The notes under the pieces were generated by a model. It made no database searches. It worked only from the letters and a program-made list of their open reading frames with translations, and was not told the DNA's origin. From positions 1 to 61,703 of the forward strand of contig JARGFM010000019.1 of the NCBI GenBank assembly GCA_029210725.1: 61,703 bases of DNA. The letters are read 5' to 3'. This document shows positions 44,873-53,832 of this stretch, in pieces (position 1 is the stretch's first letter; every line of letters begins with the position of its first letter). The position numbers and the translations under genes are program-made. This DNA comes from Bacteroidales bacterium (GTDB lineage Bacteria; Bacteroidota; Bacteroidia; Bacteroidales; GCA-2748055).

Positions 44873-46802
44873 CTCTATCCTCTTTATACAATGGTAAAGA
44901 AAAAGTAAAGGTCGATCCCACTTCTTCCTTACTCTCTATCTCCAGTGTTCCGTTATTTTTCTCCAGCAAATCCTTCACCAGTTGTAAACCCAGTCCGGTT
45001 CCAATCTCCTGGTCCGTACCGGTGGTGCTATCCAGGTAACCTTCTTTGCGTATTTGTTTTAAGTATTCAGGTTTCATGCCGATTCCGGAATCGGCCACAG
45101 AACAAAAAACAGTATTTATTTCCTGCCAGGCCCTGATCCGGACCGCCCCGCCTTTACGTGTAAATTTAATGGCATTGGCCAACAGGTTTCTTAATACGAT
45201 ATTTACGAAAACAGGATCGGCATAGGCCTTAATCCCTGCTTCGATATCGGTCGAGAATTCGATTCCTTTCTGAATGGCCATATGCTGAAAAACAACTTCT
45301 GTCTCCCGGATAGCCCTCTCCAGATCCAGCCCGGCAGGATTAATCTGCAATTTGTCAGATTCGCTTCGTCCCCAGTAAAGCAGATTATCCAGGAGGGTCA
45401 GAGCCGCCTGCGAGGATTCCCGGAGAGAATTTACCACATGTTTCTTGGCAGCGAGTTCCGGTTTACCCGCCAGGAGCTCGGAGAACTGTGCCACACTGGC
45501 AACGGGATTTTTCAGATCGTGTGCGATCACCGAAAGGACTTTGTTCTTAAACCTGAGCGAGCTGTCCAACTGCATCCTTTCCATGTTATTATGGACCCAT
45601 TGAATGATCACCATCACGGCCATGGCAAAAATCACCACCTGAAAAGAAATTTGTGACAGATAGGTGGCGGAGACTGAACCGGCTGAATTAGCCAGGAGGA
45701 TATCGTTGATCAAAGCTAAAAGCATAAAGGAAAGCGAGGCAAAGAAAATGGCATCGACTCCCCTCCCTCTGATGGTTCCAGTAAAACTGATTACCAGATA
45801 GTGGGCGAGAAAAAGAAACAGGAGCGGCTGATAGCCAAGCATCTCATAGGTGAACAGGTGAACCGGCAGAATAAACAGCGAGATACTGGCCAGAACCATC
45901 AGGATGGTATTCACCTGAATGATCCGGTTCATATAGGGACGGGGAAAGACCTTATGCAGGAAGATGATCCCAAAGAGCTGGGCCAGGTAAGAGCCCAGGT
46001 ACTCCATCCGGATCTGCCACGACCAGGAAGTATCCACGAATAAGTTCGACAAATAGAGTCCCGTATTGACCGATCTTATCAACATCCCCAGGGTCGTAAG
46101 GGCAAAGATCAGCATCAAGGCCTCCTTCCTGGTGAATGACCAGAAAATCAGGGAAAAGATCATAAAGAAGAAGAGAACCCCGATGGTGGAGTAGTCGTAC
46201 ATACGTTGCCTCTCCTTCCCCTTCAGTACCTGGCCGGGACTCCCGATCACAAGCGATTGCCAGAATCCCCCCCTGCGGTGATGAAAGTTGGATACCTGGA
46301 TAAGAATATGGAGCGTATCGCTTTCCGGGGTAAAACATAGCTCATTTATCTTATACCAGGGTTTCTCCTCTTCCCTGCTTGTTCCCACGCTTCCGTTTTT
46401 ACTCACAAGTTTCCCGTTCAGGAATAGTTTGTAAGCCACATCGAAGAGCGGAATATCCATGCAGATCTCCGAATGAAAGTCCCCGGGAAGGATTAGTTTC
46501 AGGCTATAGGTTCCATAGCCCCAGCCACTCAGAGATTTGCCATTAGTTTTATAGCTTTTCCAGTAGGAGGGGACCGTTACCGGAATGCCGCTTGCTTCAT
46601 GCCGGATGTAATTTTCAGGTGTCAGCAGAGCTTCCCAGTAAAACATCCATTCCCCGTCCAGGTCAAAGATGCTCTGATCATCCAGCACCACCTCTCTGAG
46701 ATCAAGAAGGCCTTTAATTGAATCCGGAATTCTTTGGTTGGCGGAGAGCATTGAAAATCCGGACGTTAGAAACAAAATTGTTATGAAGAGGGCCCTTTTC
46801 AT
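44862..46802 (-). CDS. Sensor histidine kinase with 7TMR-DISM input module
   Basis: 646 residues. A signal peptide leads into a beta-sandwich sensor domain outside the membrane ('FDLDGEWMFYWEALLTP...VPSYWKSYKTNGKSLSGWGYGTYSLKLIL'), a 7TMR-DISM-type bundle of about seven membrane helices (residues ~200-405), then HisKA and HATPase domains. The phosphorylated His428 lies in 'VLSVIAHDLKNPVASV'; N and G boxes are 'NIVLRNLLANAIKFTRKGG', 'VADSGIGMKPEYLKQI' and 'GTGLGLQLVKDLLEKNNG'. The sandwich domain resembles carbohydrate-binding folds, so a sugar ligand is possible. No response regulator gene is adjacent. ATG 46802 is preferred to an upstream TTG. Confidence 0.9.
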   Translation of the reverse strand: MKRALFITILFLTSGFSMLSANQRIPDSIKGLLDLREVVLDDQSIFDLDGEWMFYWEALLTPENYIRHEASGIPVTVPSYWKSYKTNGKSLSGWGYGTYSLKLILPGDFHSEICMDIPLFDVAYKLFLNGKLVSKNGSVGTSREEEKPWYKINELCFTPESDTLHILIQVSNFHHRRGGFWQSLVIGSPGQVLKGKERQRMYDYSTIGVLFFFMIFSLIFWSFTRKEALMLIFALTTLGMLIRSVNTGLYLSNLFVDTSWSWQIRMEYLGSYLAQLFGIIFLHKVFPRPYMNRIIQVNTILMVLASISLFILPVHLFTYEMLGYQPLLFLFLAHYLVISFTGTIRGRGVDAIFFASLSFMLLALINDILLANSAGSVSATYLSQISFQVVIFAMAVMVIIQWVHNNMERMQLDSSLRFKNKVLSVIAHDLKNPVASVAQFSELLAGKPELAAKKHVVNSLRESSQAALTLLDNLLYWGRSESDKLQINPAGLDLERAIRETEVVFQHMAIQKGIEFSTDIEAGIKAYADPVFVNIVLRNLLANAIKFTRKGGAVRIRAWQEINTVFCSVADSGIGMKPEYLKQIRKEGYLDSTTGTDQEIGTGLGLQLVKDLLEKNNGTLEIESKEEVGSTFTFSLPLYKEDRDAD

Positions 46803-46913
46803 CCTTAGCAAATGTAATAATAAATTGACTTTAATGGAGCATTGTTGTATTTTGCATGTATGGGATGGCAGGCTGTATGGCCTTCATGAAACCTTAACTA
46901 AACCAGCTGAACT

Positions 46914-47435
46914 ATGAGATACACAATTCTTTCTATTCTTATTATCGCAGTTTTTGCACTTACAGGCTGCGAGGAAGCCATTGATTATGAAAAGGAAAAA
47001 GCCGCCATAATCGCCGTAATGGATAAGGAAACACAGACCTATATTGACCGGGATTTTGAGGGGATGTTCTCCACTCATTTGCAGGATTCGACGAATATCC
47101 GCTTAACTGCGGGTGCCGATAATTATGTATTTGCCGAAGGTTGGGAGGATGTGTCGAGACACATGACAGGAAATCAGACCGAAGACGATCTCGGTCCCGA
47201 TTTGCATATTAATGTGGAAAAATTTAATTACCGGATGAAGATTTGTAATGAGTCGGCCTTTGTGGTTTGCAATCAGGTCTGGACCTCCAGATATGATGAT
47301 GATGTGACCGAGATTGAAAGTATCCAGGTACGGTTCCTGGAGAAGATTGACGGCGAGTGGAAGATCTCATTTGTCTCCTATATAGGGACTTCCGGGTATA
47401 ATGATGTTGAGGAGACCGAAGAGCTCTTCGACTAG
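46914..47435 (+). CDS. NTF2-like (SnoaL/DUF4440-type) lipoprotein
   Basis: A 173-residue lipoprotein, lipobox LTGC with Cys19. The mature part has the NTF2-like pattern of helices then strands: 'EKEKAAIIAVMDKETQTYIDRDFEGMFSTHL', ending 'SIQVRFLEKIDGEWKISFVSYIG'. Such proteins are often small-ligand binders or have lost catalysis; none can be assigned. Divergent from the histidine kinase gene, separated by about 110 bases without a clear promoter. Confidence 0.72.
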   Translation: MRYTILSILIIAVFALTGCEEAIDYEKEKAAIIAVMDKETQTYIDRDFEGMFSTHLQDSTNIRLTAGADNYVFAEGWEDVSRHMTGNQTEDDLGPDLHINVEKFNYRMKICNESAFVVCNQVWTSRYDDDVTEIESIQVRFLEKIDGEWKISFVSYIGTSGYNDVEETEELFD

Positions 47436-47465
47436 TACTCTGCTAAGCACGGAAGAATGGCCAGG

Positions 47466-47855
47466 TTAAGGTTTCCGGATGGCAACCTCTTTGGATTCAC
47501 TCTGCCATAAACCATGCCTGGTACAGGCCGACATGGCCGAAAGGTTCATACTGACAGGACCGGGTACAATAAAAAAGTCGATCTCCATATGTTCCGGGTG
47601 GTTCCCCAGGGTTCCAGGGGCAAAATGTGCTTCAGCAAGAAAGGTCTCTCTGTTCCACAGCTGCACATAGTTGATGAAATGATCCGGGTCATCGGGATGG
47701 CTGTATTCGCTTCCCAGGCGAACCTTCACCCTGAATTTTTCACCTTCAGTGGCATAGTTGTCGCAGATGACGACAGGGGTATGGCGGTCGAAATAGTCTT
47801 TTCGCACCTCCTTCTCCTCTTTGGATATATCGACCGGATTAAAAATACGGGGCAT
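47466..47855 (-). CDS. Superoxide reductase, class II (neelaredoxin/desulfoferrodoxin iron domain)
   Basis: Reduces superoxide to peroxide without releasing oxygen, a defence typical of anaerobes. 129 residues with the square-pyramidal Fe(His)4Cys site: His in 'YFDRHTPVVICD', two in 'YSHPDDPDHFINYVQLW', and Cys plus His in 'MSACTRHGLW'. The N-terminal rubredoxin-like domain of class I is absent. It implies an anaerobic or microaerophilic organism. It diverges from the ABC transporter gene with only 17 bases between. Confidence 0.85.
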   Translation of the reverse strand: MPRIFNPVDISKEEKEVRKDYFDRHTPVVICDNYATEGEKFRVKVRLGSEYSHPDDPDHFINYVQLWNRETFLAEAHFAPGTLGNHPEHMEIDFFIVPGPVSMNLSAMSACTRHGLWQSESKEVAIRKP

Positions 47856-47872
47856 TTGTCTGGGATTTTTTC

Positions 47873-48919
47873 ATGTTAAACATACATAAAAAATCATCGG
47901 ATCTGAAAGAATCATTGGTTGAGAGTGCGGAATTTACGAACTTACCAGGGCTTATGGTACAGATTTCAGATAAGGAACCTGGCGTCCTTGAAGTCAGGGC
48001 TCTCGTCAAAAAGTACGGGGAACTGACTGCGGTTGATCAACTTTCCCTGCAGATTAAACAGGGAGAGGTATTTGGCATTCTGGGGCCCAACGGAGCCGGT
48101 AAGACCACCTCTATAGGAATGATGTGTGGTCTGCTCAGACCCGATTCGGGGGAGGTCCTTATTCATGGAGAGCCTGTTCCCCCGGGCGGAGGCCGAGCTA
48201 TCAGGTCCAGGGTGGGGATTTGTCCACAGGAGAATATCCTCTGGAACAAGCTCAGCTGTTTTGAGCAGCTGGTGTTCAGTGCCAGGATGTATAACGTACC
48301 CCGGGGCCTGGCGCGTTCCAGGGCAGACCGGCTGCTGGGGGAGATGGGTCTGGAATCCAAAAGGAACAGTCTGGCCGGGACTCTTTCGGGGGGCTTGAAA
48401 CGCCGCCTGAGTGTAATCATGGCCCTGATGCATGACCCCGAAATTATGGTCTTTGACGAGCCCGAAGCAGGACTGGACCCCCAGAGCAGGGTGCTGGTCA
48501 GAGATTTCATCCGGGAAAGGGCCCGGGACAAAACCGTGATTGTAACAACCCATAATATGGATGAAGCGGACCGCATGGCCACCCGGGTGGCGATTATCGA
48601 TATGGGCCGGCTGCTTCAGGTAGATACCCCGGAAAATCTGAAGAGATCCATTGGCAGGGGAGATGTGATGGAGTTAAAGCTTCAGTCCGGCAATCCGGCC
48701 GGTCTGGACAGGGCAGCCGGGACATTAAATTCGCTCGGTTATAAGGTGAAGAGGCAGGAGGACCGGGTAAATATCCGGGCCATGAATCTGGTGCCCAGGA
48801 TTCATGAAATATACCGGATACTTGAGCATGAAGGGATTGCCATCCAGGAAATGAAGATCCGGGAAAACACCCTGGAGGACGTATTTATTCATCTCACCGG
48901 TAAAAGTTTTAGAAAATGA
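47873..48919 (+). CDS. ABC transporter ATP-binding protein (DrrA/CcmA type)
   Basis: 348 residues: 'FGILGPNGAGKTTSIGMMCGLLRPDSG' (Walker A), 'GTLSGGLKRRLSVIMALMHDPEIMVFDEPEAGLDPQ' (signature and Walker B) and 'TTHNMDEADRM' (switch His). The C-terminal ~90 residues are the extra domain common in exporters of the ABC-2 type. The first 27 residues have no counterpart in relatives; a Met at residue 28 (47954) may be the true start. Its stop overlaps the permease start by 4 bases. Substrate unknown. Confidence 0.88.
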   Translation: MLNIHKKSSDLKESLVESAEFTNLPGLMVQISDKEPGVLEVRALVKKYGELTAVDQLSLQIKQGEVFGILGPNGAGKTTSIGMMCGLLRPDSGEVLIHGEPVPPGGGRAIRSRVGICPQENILWNKLSCFEQLVFSARMYNVPRGLARSRADRLLGEMGLESKRNSLAGTLSGGLKRRLSVIMALMHDPEIMVFDEPEAGLDPQSRVLVRDFIRERARDKTVIVTTHNMDEADRMATRVAIIDMGRLLQVDTPENLKRSIGRGDVMELKLQSGNPAGLDRAAGTLNSLGYKVKRQEDRVNIRAMNLVPRIHEIYRILEHEGIAIQEMKIRENTLEDVFIHLTGKSFRK

Positions 48920-50082
48920 GGTGGTACGCGGTATTTGTTAAAGGGCTGAAGGAGCAGATACGGGAGTACTGGATCCTGGTAATGACCGTTTTGATGGCCC
49001 CTCTGTTTATCGCCATCTATTACCTGATGGGCGAGTCGGAAGATCCGCAGTACGATGTGGTCCTGGTTAACCTGGACAGCGGAACGGAACTGAATGGTGA
49101 GCCTGTCAATCTGGGTGATTCAATCCTCTCTTATTCCGGTATCCTTTCCGGACTGGATGGCATGCAGATGCTGAATTTCAGTGCTTCAGGAAGCAGGGAG
49201 GGGGCCCTGGAAAAGTTGAGAAACCGTCAGGCCGATATGGTGGTGGTCCTGCCCGCTGATCTGTCTTCCTCGGTGGCCGGGCCCCATGCTACAGCCGGTC
49301 TGCCCGCCATCCTGGAGCTTATTGGGGATGTCACTCATATGGAGTACATCGTAGGGGCTCTTTGGTCGGAGGAACTGATCAACCGCTTCTTACTGGAAGC
49401 TGCAGACATCCGGATGCCCTTTACCTGGCAGGAAACCACCCTGGGTTTTTCCGGGGAACGCAGCTATTTTGAACTCTACCTTCCGGGTCTTCTGATTCTC
49501 TCCATTATCATGATCATATTCTCTGCTTCAGCCGCCCTGGTCCGGGAACCGGAATCCCGCACCCTGGAGCGTCTCAGGATCTCCAGGCTAAGTGCCGTGG
49601 AGTTTCTCGGGGGCATTTCGCTGGTTCAGATCCTGGTGGCCATTATTTCCGTGCTTCTGGCCCTGCTGACCGGAATGGCACTCGGGTATACGCTTATTCC
49701 GGGAACCCTGGGTTTTATCCTGCTCATCTCAATTCTTACAGCCATTTCCATGATCAGCTTCAGTCTTTTGGTAGCTGCCATGTGCCGCTCCGTTAAGGAA
49801 GTGGCCATTCTCGGCACCTTCCCGCTTTTCCTGCTCATGTTCTTCACCGGGGCTGCCTTCCCGATCAGTGGAGGCTACCTCTTTTCCCTGGGAGAGTATC
49901 CGGTGATGCTTAATGATATCCTCTCTCCCAAATTTGCGGTGGAGGCCCTGAACAAGGTGCTGATCAGGGGCCTGGAGGTAAAGGAGACTATACCCGAGAT
50001 GCTTGCTTTGGTATTGCTTACCCTGGTTTATGCACTGACAGGGGCCTGGGCCTTCAGGTGGAGACATATGAGGGCTCATTAA
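48916..50082 (+). CDS. ABC-2 type transporter permease
   Basis: 388 residues. One membrane helix near the N-terminus ('WILVMTVLMAPLFIAIYYLMG'), a periplasmic domain to about residue 190, then five helices ('LPGLLILSIIMIIFSASAALV', 'LVQILVAIISVLLALLTGMALG', 'FILLISILTAISMISFSLLVAAMC', 'AILGTFPLFLLMFFTGAAFPI', 'MLALVLLTLVYALTGAWAF'). This is the YhhJ/DrrB-like layout of drug or lipid exporters. It is translationally coupled with the ATPase gene. No membrane fusion protein is nearby. Confidence 0.87.
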   Translation: MRWYAVFVKGLKEQIREYWILVMTVLMAPLFIAIYYLMGESEDPQYDVVLVNLDSGTELNGEPVNLGDSILSYSGILSGLDGMQMLNFSASGSREGALEKLRNRQADMVVVLPADLSSSVAGPHATAGLPAILELIGDVTHMEYIVGALWSEELINRFLLEAADIRMPFTWQETTLGFSGERSYFELYLPGLLILSIIMIIFSASAALVREPESRTLERLRISRLSAVEFLGGISLVQILVAIISVLLALLTGMALGYTLIPGTLGFILLISILTAISMISFSLLVAAMCRSVKEVAILGTFPLFLLMFFTGAAFPISGGYLFSLGEYPVMLNDILSPKFAVEALNKVLIRGLEVKETIPEMLALVLLTLVYALTGAWAFRWRHMRAH

Positions 50083-50137
50083 GAGCAGGCAGGAAACTCT
50101 TCGGCCAGGGACCAGATGGTCTCGTTCATGCTGGAAA

Positions 50138-53100
50138 TCAGGTGGAGTGTTTCTGTCTGAGTTTTCTTGTTTCCGAGACGTTTATCACCTTTCGAAGCAG
50201 GTCCGTGCGAAGGGTCACATAGAGCGTCAGAGTATAGATCCAGATGATGATCATGTTGTACCAAAGCGTTCCTATCTCCAGCCTGCCAATCTGTTTGTTG
50301 GGGGCATAGAGATGCGCCTTTCCGAACCTGGAGGTGGGTTTCATATAAACAGGTTCATATTTCCGGATCATACGGCCGTCTATTTCAACCACCTTATCGA
50401 GTTCGTTCCGGTTCAGCAAGAGTTCAGAGAGGCTCTTATTATGATACTTGTTCCGGAAGCTGGTATATCCTTCCACACCTTCCTCTCTTTCTATCATGGC
50501 TTTATCAAGACGATCCTTCTCTTCTTTTCCGTTCCGGACCCTGGTGCGTGTATAGTCCCTGATCGCATCGAAGTAGGATTGAATCGCCACAGCAGTGGAA
50601 TCATCAAAGGGCATCAGCCCGGGAGTCAGTGAACCGTAGAAAGGAACTTCCGGAATTAGTTTTCCCATCTCAGTCACCTGCCGGTAGAACGTTTGCACCT
50701 CTGCCCCGGTACTCTCCAGGACTTCTCCATCCCGGACCCTTAACCTCAACGGATTAAGTTTTCCCTGCAGTTCCATGATCAGATAGGACATGAGATAATC
50801 GGCGCTGCTGATCTCCTGTTCAATATCAAAGTACTCTCTCTGGAAGCGGTTGCTTTTGAACTGCTCCACGGCCAGTGCTTCATAGGCCCACCGGGATGTC
50901 ATAATATTTCCAATGGCAGGCACATATTCGTATTTGGTCAGGCTTTTATGAAGCTTGTCGTACTTCACCAACACCCCGCAGAAGAGTATCTGTGGAATCA
51001 ACAGGAAGGGCACAAGGATATAGATGGTGATCACAGAATTCAGTCCCGCCGAGATATTCAGTCCAAGAAGATTTGCAAAACAGGAGGTGGAGAAAAGGAC
51101 CAGCCAGTAGGTGAGCAGCATTCCCTTAATCTCAAAAATCAGGTTCCCGATCAGCACATAGGAGAGCGACTGGATGGCAGAGATGGCAAACATGATCAGG
51201 ATCTTGGAGTGCAGATAACTCCCCCTGCTCAGATTCAGAAAGGATTCCCGCTGCAGGATTTTCCGGTCCTTGATGATCTCCTCCGAACTAAGGGTCATTC
51301 CCAGGAAGAGGAAAACCACTACGCTCATCAGCAGGTATGCGGGAAGATTCTCGTTGTTATAAAAGACATAGGCTGCCGGATTATCGGAGTTGCCACTGAA
51401 ATATTTAGTGAAGAAAGCCATGATCACCGCCAGCAGGGGAGCTTCCAACAGGGTGATCAGTATATACTGTTTGTTCGTGAGCTTGGTGAGCAGATCCCTG
51501 GTAAAGAAAATTTTGATCTGCTTCAGCAGGCCGGGTATGCTATATTGACTCTCGGGAAGTCCAACCTTGGGGACGGGCTCCTCAGGAGGATTCTCCTGCT
51601 GGCGGTTAAACAGTTCCGCCCACTCCCTGGGGCTTGTTTTCCGGGTACGCGACAATTTGCCGTGCTCGTTCACAATCTTGGCCTCGATGATCTGAAGCAC
51701 CTGGTCCGGATCTATATTGCCACAGCAGGCACACTGGTCCTCTTTGGCATTGGCATGATTGCTTTTTGTTTTAAAATAGACCACTGCTTCTGCTGGATTC
51801 CCGCAATAGATCTGGTAACCTCCCTTATCCATAAAAATGATCCGGTCGAACATTTTGTACAGCGTTGAGGATGGCTGGTGGATATTCACGAAGACCAGTT
51901 TCCCTTTAAAAACCTGTTCCCGGAGAAGGTTCATCACCATTTCAGAATCGACCGATGAAAGCCCGGAGGTGGGCTCATCCACAAAGAGTACAGTGGGCTC
52001 CCTGATCAGTTCCAGTCCAATGTTTACCCGTTTACGCTGACCGCCGCTAATCACCTTGTTAAGGGGCTTACCCACTTTCAGGTCACGGATTTCATAAAGG
52101 TCCAGATCCTGCAAAACCTGGTCAACAACTTTATTAAGCCGGGATTCGTCGTAATTGTCCAGGCAGAGTTTTGCATTGTAATAGAGGTTTTGCCTGACGG
52201 TAAGTTCCTCCAGTAAAAGGTCGTCCTGGGGGATAAACCCGATAATCCCCTTTAATTGTTCTTTTTCCTTTTCATCATACAGGTTAAATCCATTGATCAG
52301 GATCTCCCCCTGCTGGGGCTTCAGGTTTCCATTCAATACATTAAGCAGGGTAGATTTACCCACTCCGCTTCCTCCCATAATTCCGATCAATCGACCCGAT
52401 TCTTCCTGGAGGTTAAATCCATGGATGCCATTGTCGCTGTTCTTAAAGCGGAATTCAACGTCCCTGGCAACAAAACTAATACGGGAGCTGAATGAGGCGA
52501 CGGAAAAGACCCCTGCCACATCCGTATAGTAAATGGTATCAATCTTCTGTCCCCGAATGGAAGCTCCGTGATCGAAGGTGTAGGTGATCCCCGGCAGGAT
52601 ATGCTGACCGTTCAGATACAAATCTTCTTTTCCCTGATAGCGAAGCACATAAGTATTAACACTCTTTATATTCAGAAAAGAGATTATCCCTTCCAGGTAA
52701 TGATTATGAATATGATGTACCCCTTCCACACCCGCGTCATGGTCGCTGCTGATTACCAGAACAGCTTCCTTTTCCGGAATTTCTGTCAGAGAGTAGATAA
52801 CAAAATGGAGGATCTGATGGAATTCTTCATCATCCAGATAGAAAGCTGTAGCCACCGTGTGAAGGAACTCCAGTTCAGTGTCGTGAACCACAATCCCGTA
52901 AGCAATGTACTCCACCAACTGGATAATTACATAAATCTTTTGCCTCTGTTCCAGCTCCTCGTTGATTTGTTCGCATATGGAAAGGATACGTACGGCCGTC
53001 AGAGAGGTCCTTTTTTTTCTCCTCCGGCTTTGCTTATCAATGGTATCCTGATGGTAATGATGCAGGTAGTTCTCAAAGATAGCCATGTACTTCTCCGTAA

Positions 53101-53233
53101 GTTCACTGTTTAGCTGACGGGAAAGGAAGGCGCGTATTATGGACCTCTCTTTTTCTGAAACCTCTTGAATTTCATCGATATCCACAATTAATGCAAAGAG
53201 CTGCATCATTGCTTTTAATATGGCTTCACTCAT
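50138..53233 (-). CDS. ABCG-type transporter with N-terminal TerB-like domain
   Basis: 1031 residues fusing three parts. Residues ~1-150 are all-helical and look like a TerB/tellurite-resistance-type domain ('LKAMMQLFALIVDIDEIQEVSEKERSIIRAFLSRQL'). A 100-residue strand-rich linker follows (FHA-like in position). Then comes an ABCG ATPase: Walker A 'GIMGGSGVGKSTLLNVLNG', signature 'NKVISGGQRKRVNIGLELI', Walker B 'VLFVDEPTSGLSSVDS'. The C-terminal part is a membrane domain with about six helices between residues ~600 and 790, a long extra loop, and a last helix near the end ('LWYNMIIIWIYTLTLYVTL'). A 'QCACCGNIDPDQVL' segment suggests a metal-binding or redox spot. Substrate unknown. It is divergent from siaB, 83 bases apart. 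Confidence 0.82.
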   Translation of the reverse strand: MSEAILKAMMQLFALIVDIDEIQEVSEKERSIIRAFLSRQLNSELTEKYMAIFENYLHHYHQDTIDKQSRRRKKRTSLTAVRILSICEQINEELEQRQKIYVIIQLVEYIAYGIVVHDTELEFLHTVATAFYLDDEEFHQILHFVIYSLTEIPEKEAVLVISSDHDAGVEGVHHIHNHYLEGIISFLNIKSVNTYVLRYQGKEDLYLNGQHILPGITYTFDHGASIRGQKIDTIYYTDVAGVFSVASFSSRISFVARDVEFRFKNSDNGIHGFNLQEESGRLIGIMGGSGVGKSTLLNVLNGNLKPQQGEILINGFNLYDEKEKEQLKGIIGFIPQDDLLLEELTVRQNLYYNAKLCLDNYDESRLNKVVDQVLQDLDLYEIRDLKVGKPLNKVISGGQRKRVNIGLELIREPTVLFVDEPTSGLSSVDSEMVMNLLREQVFKGKLVFVNIHQPSSTLYKMFDRIIFMDKGGYQIYCGNPAEAVVYFKTKSNHANAKEDQCACCGNIDPDQVLQIIEAKIVNEHGKLSRTRKTSPREWAELFNRQQENPPEEPVPKVGLPESQYSIPGLLKQIKIFFTRDLLTKLTNKQYILITLLEAPLLAVIMAFFTKYFSGNSDNPAAYVFYNNENLPAYLLMSVVVFLFLGMTLSSEEIIKDRKILQRESFLNLSRGSYLHSKILIMFAISAIQSLSYVLIGNLIFEIKGMLLTYWLVLFSTSCFANLLGLNISAGLNSVITIYILVPFLLIPQILFCGVLVKYDKLHKSLTKYEYVPAIGNIMTSRWAYEALAVEQFKSNRFQREYFDIEQEISSADYLMSYLIMELQGKLNPLRLRVRDGEVLESTGAEVQTFYRQVTEMGKLIPEVPFYGSLTPGLMPFDDSTAVAIQSYFDAIRDYTRTRVRNGKEEKDRLDKAMIEREEGVEGYTSFRNKYHNKSLSELLLNRNELDKVVEIDGRMIRKYEPVYMKPTSRFGKAHLYAPNKQIGRLEIGTLWYNMIIIWIYTLTLYVTLRTDLLRKVINVSETRKLRQKHST

Positions 53234-53260
53234 ATTTTAAAGTGTATATACGAATATATT

Positions 53261-53268
53261 CAAATATA
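53261..53268 (-). promoter_or_regulatory. -7 element of the ABCG transporter gene
   Basis: Minus-strand TATATTTG matches TAnnTTTG and lies 27 bases before ATG 53233. No -33 TTTG at the usual distance. Confidence 0.4.
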
Positions 53269-53316
53269 AGTGCTTACCCCCAGAATGTGCATAATTTTTC
53301 TTATTTTGACTTTCTG

Positions 53317-53829
53317 ATGAATAACAAAAAGGCCATAATCGATTTTGAAGGCAGTATCTCCTTTGAGATCATGGAAAAGCTGCTGAACCAGCTGAAGTCG
53401 GCCCGGCAGTTTAATGCACTCAGAAAGCCCGTCAGGAAAAGGGTTTATGGGACTGTGGTAGAATCCATTGACAATATTTTCAAGTATGCCATTCCCTTTC
53501 AGACCCATGGAGGGGACCTGGACAGACCTCCCCAGATACAGGTCAGGGAGCAGGGAGGTAAATTTATAGTTAGTGCAGGAAACCTGATCCGGAATAAGCA
53601 GGTGGAGGATCTGAAATATAAACTGGACCGCATTAACCAGATGGACGACGATGCGCTAAAATCTCTCTATGAGGAAGTGATTAACAAAGAGGCTACCGAA
53701 GAGGACCGGGGTGCCGGTCTCGGACTTATTACAATGGCTATGCGGACCGATGAAGCTATTCGTTACCAATTCGAACCTGCAGGTCCGGATCACTCCTATT
53801 TTTCAATGCAAATCATAATAAAAGAATAA
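53317..53829 (+). CDS. siaB: SiaB family protein kinase (DUF6272)
   Basis: 171 residues with a GHKL (histidine-kinase/Hsp90-like) ATP-binding fold: N box 'VVESIDNIFKYAIPF' and G box 'EEDRGAGLGLITMAMRTDEA'. In Pseudomonas the SiaB kinase phosphorylates SiaC on Thr or Ser. It is directly followed, 3 bases later, by the siaC gene. ATG 53317 is chosen because an upstream start would run through the divergent gene's promoter. There is no phospho-acceptor His, so it is not a classical sensor kinase. Confidence 0.85.
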   Translation: MNNKKAIIDFEGSISFEIMEKLLNQLKSARQFNALRKPVRKRVYGTVVESIDNIFKYAIPFQTHGGDLDRPPQIQVREQGGKFIVSAGNLIRNKQVEDLKYKLDRINQMDDDALKSLYEEVINKEATEEDRGAGLGLITMAMRTDEAIRYQFEPAGPDHSYFSMQIIIKE

Positions 53830-53832
53830 GCA

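Noticed and set aside
53191-53316. Longer siaB start overlapping the ABCG gene
   Set aside because: The added residues (e.g. AASLLLIWLHSYFKVYIRIY) do not look like the SiaB family and would cross the divergent gene's start and promoter.
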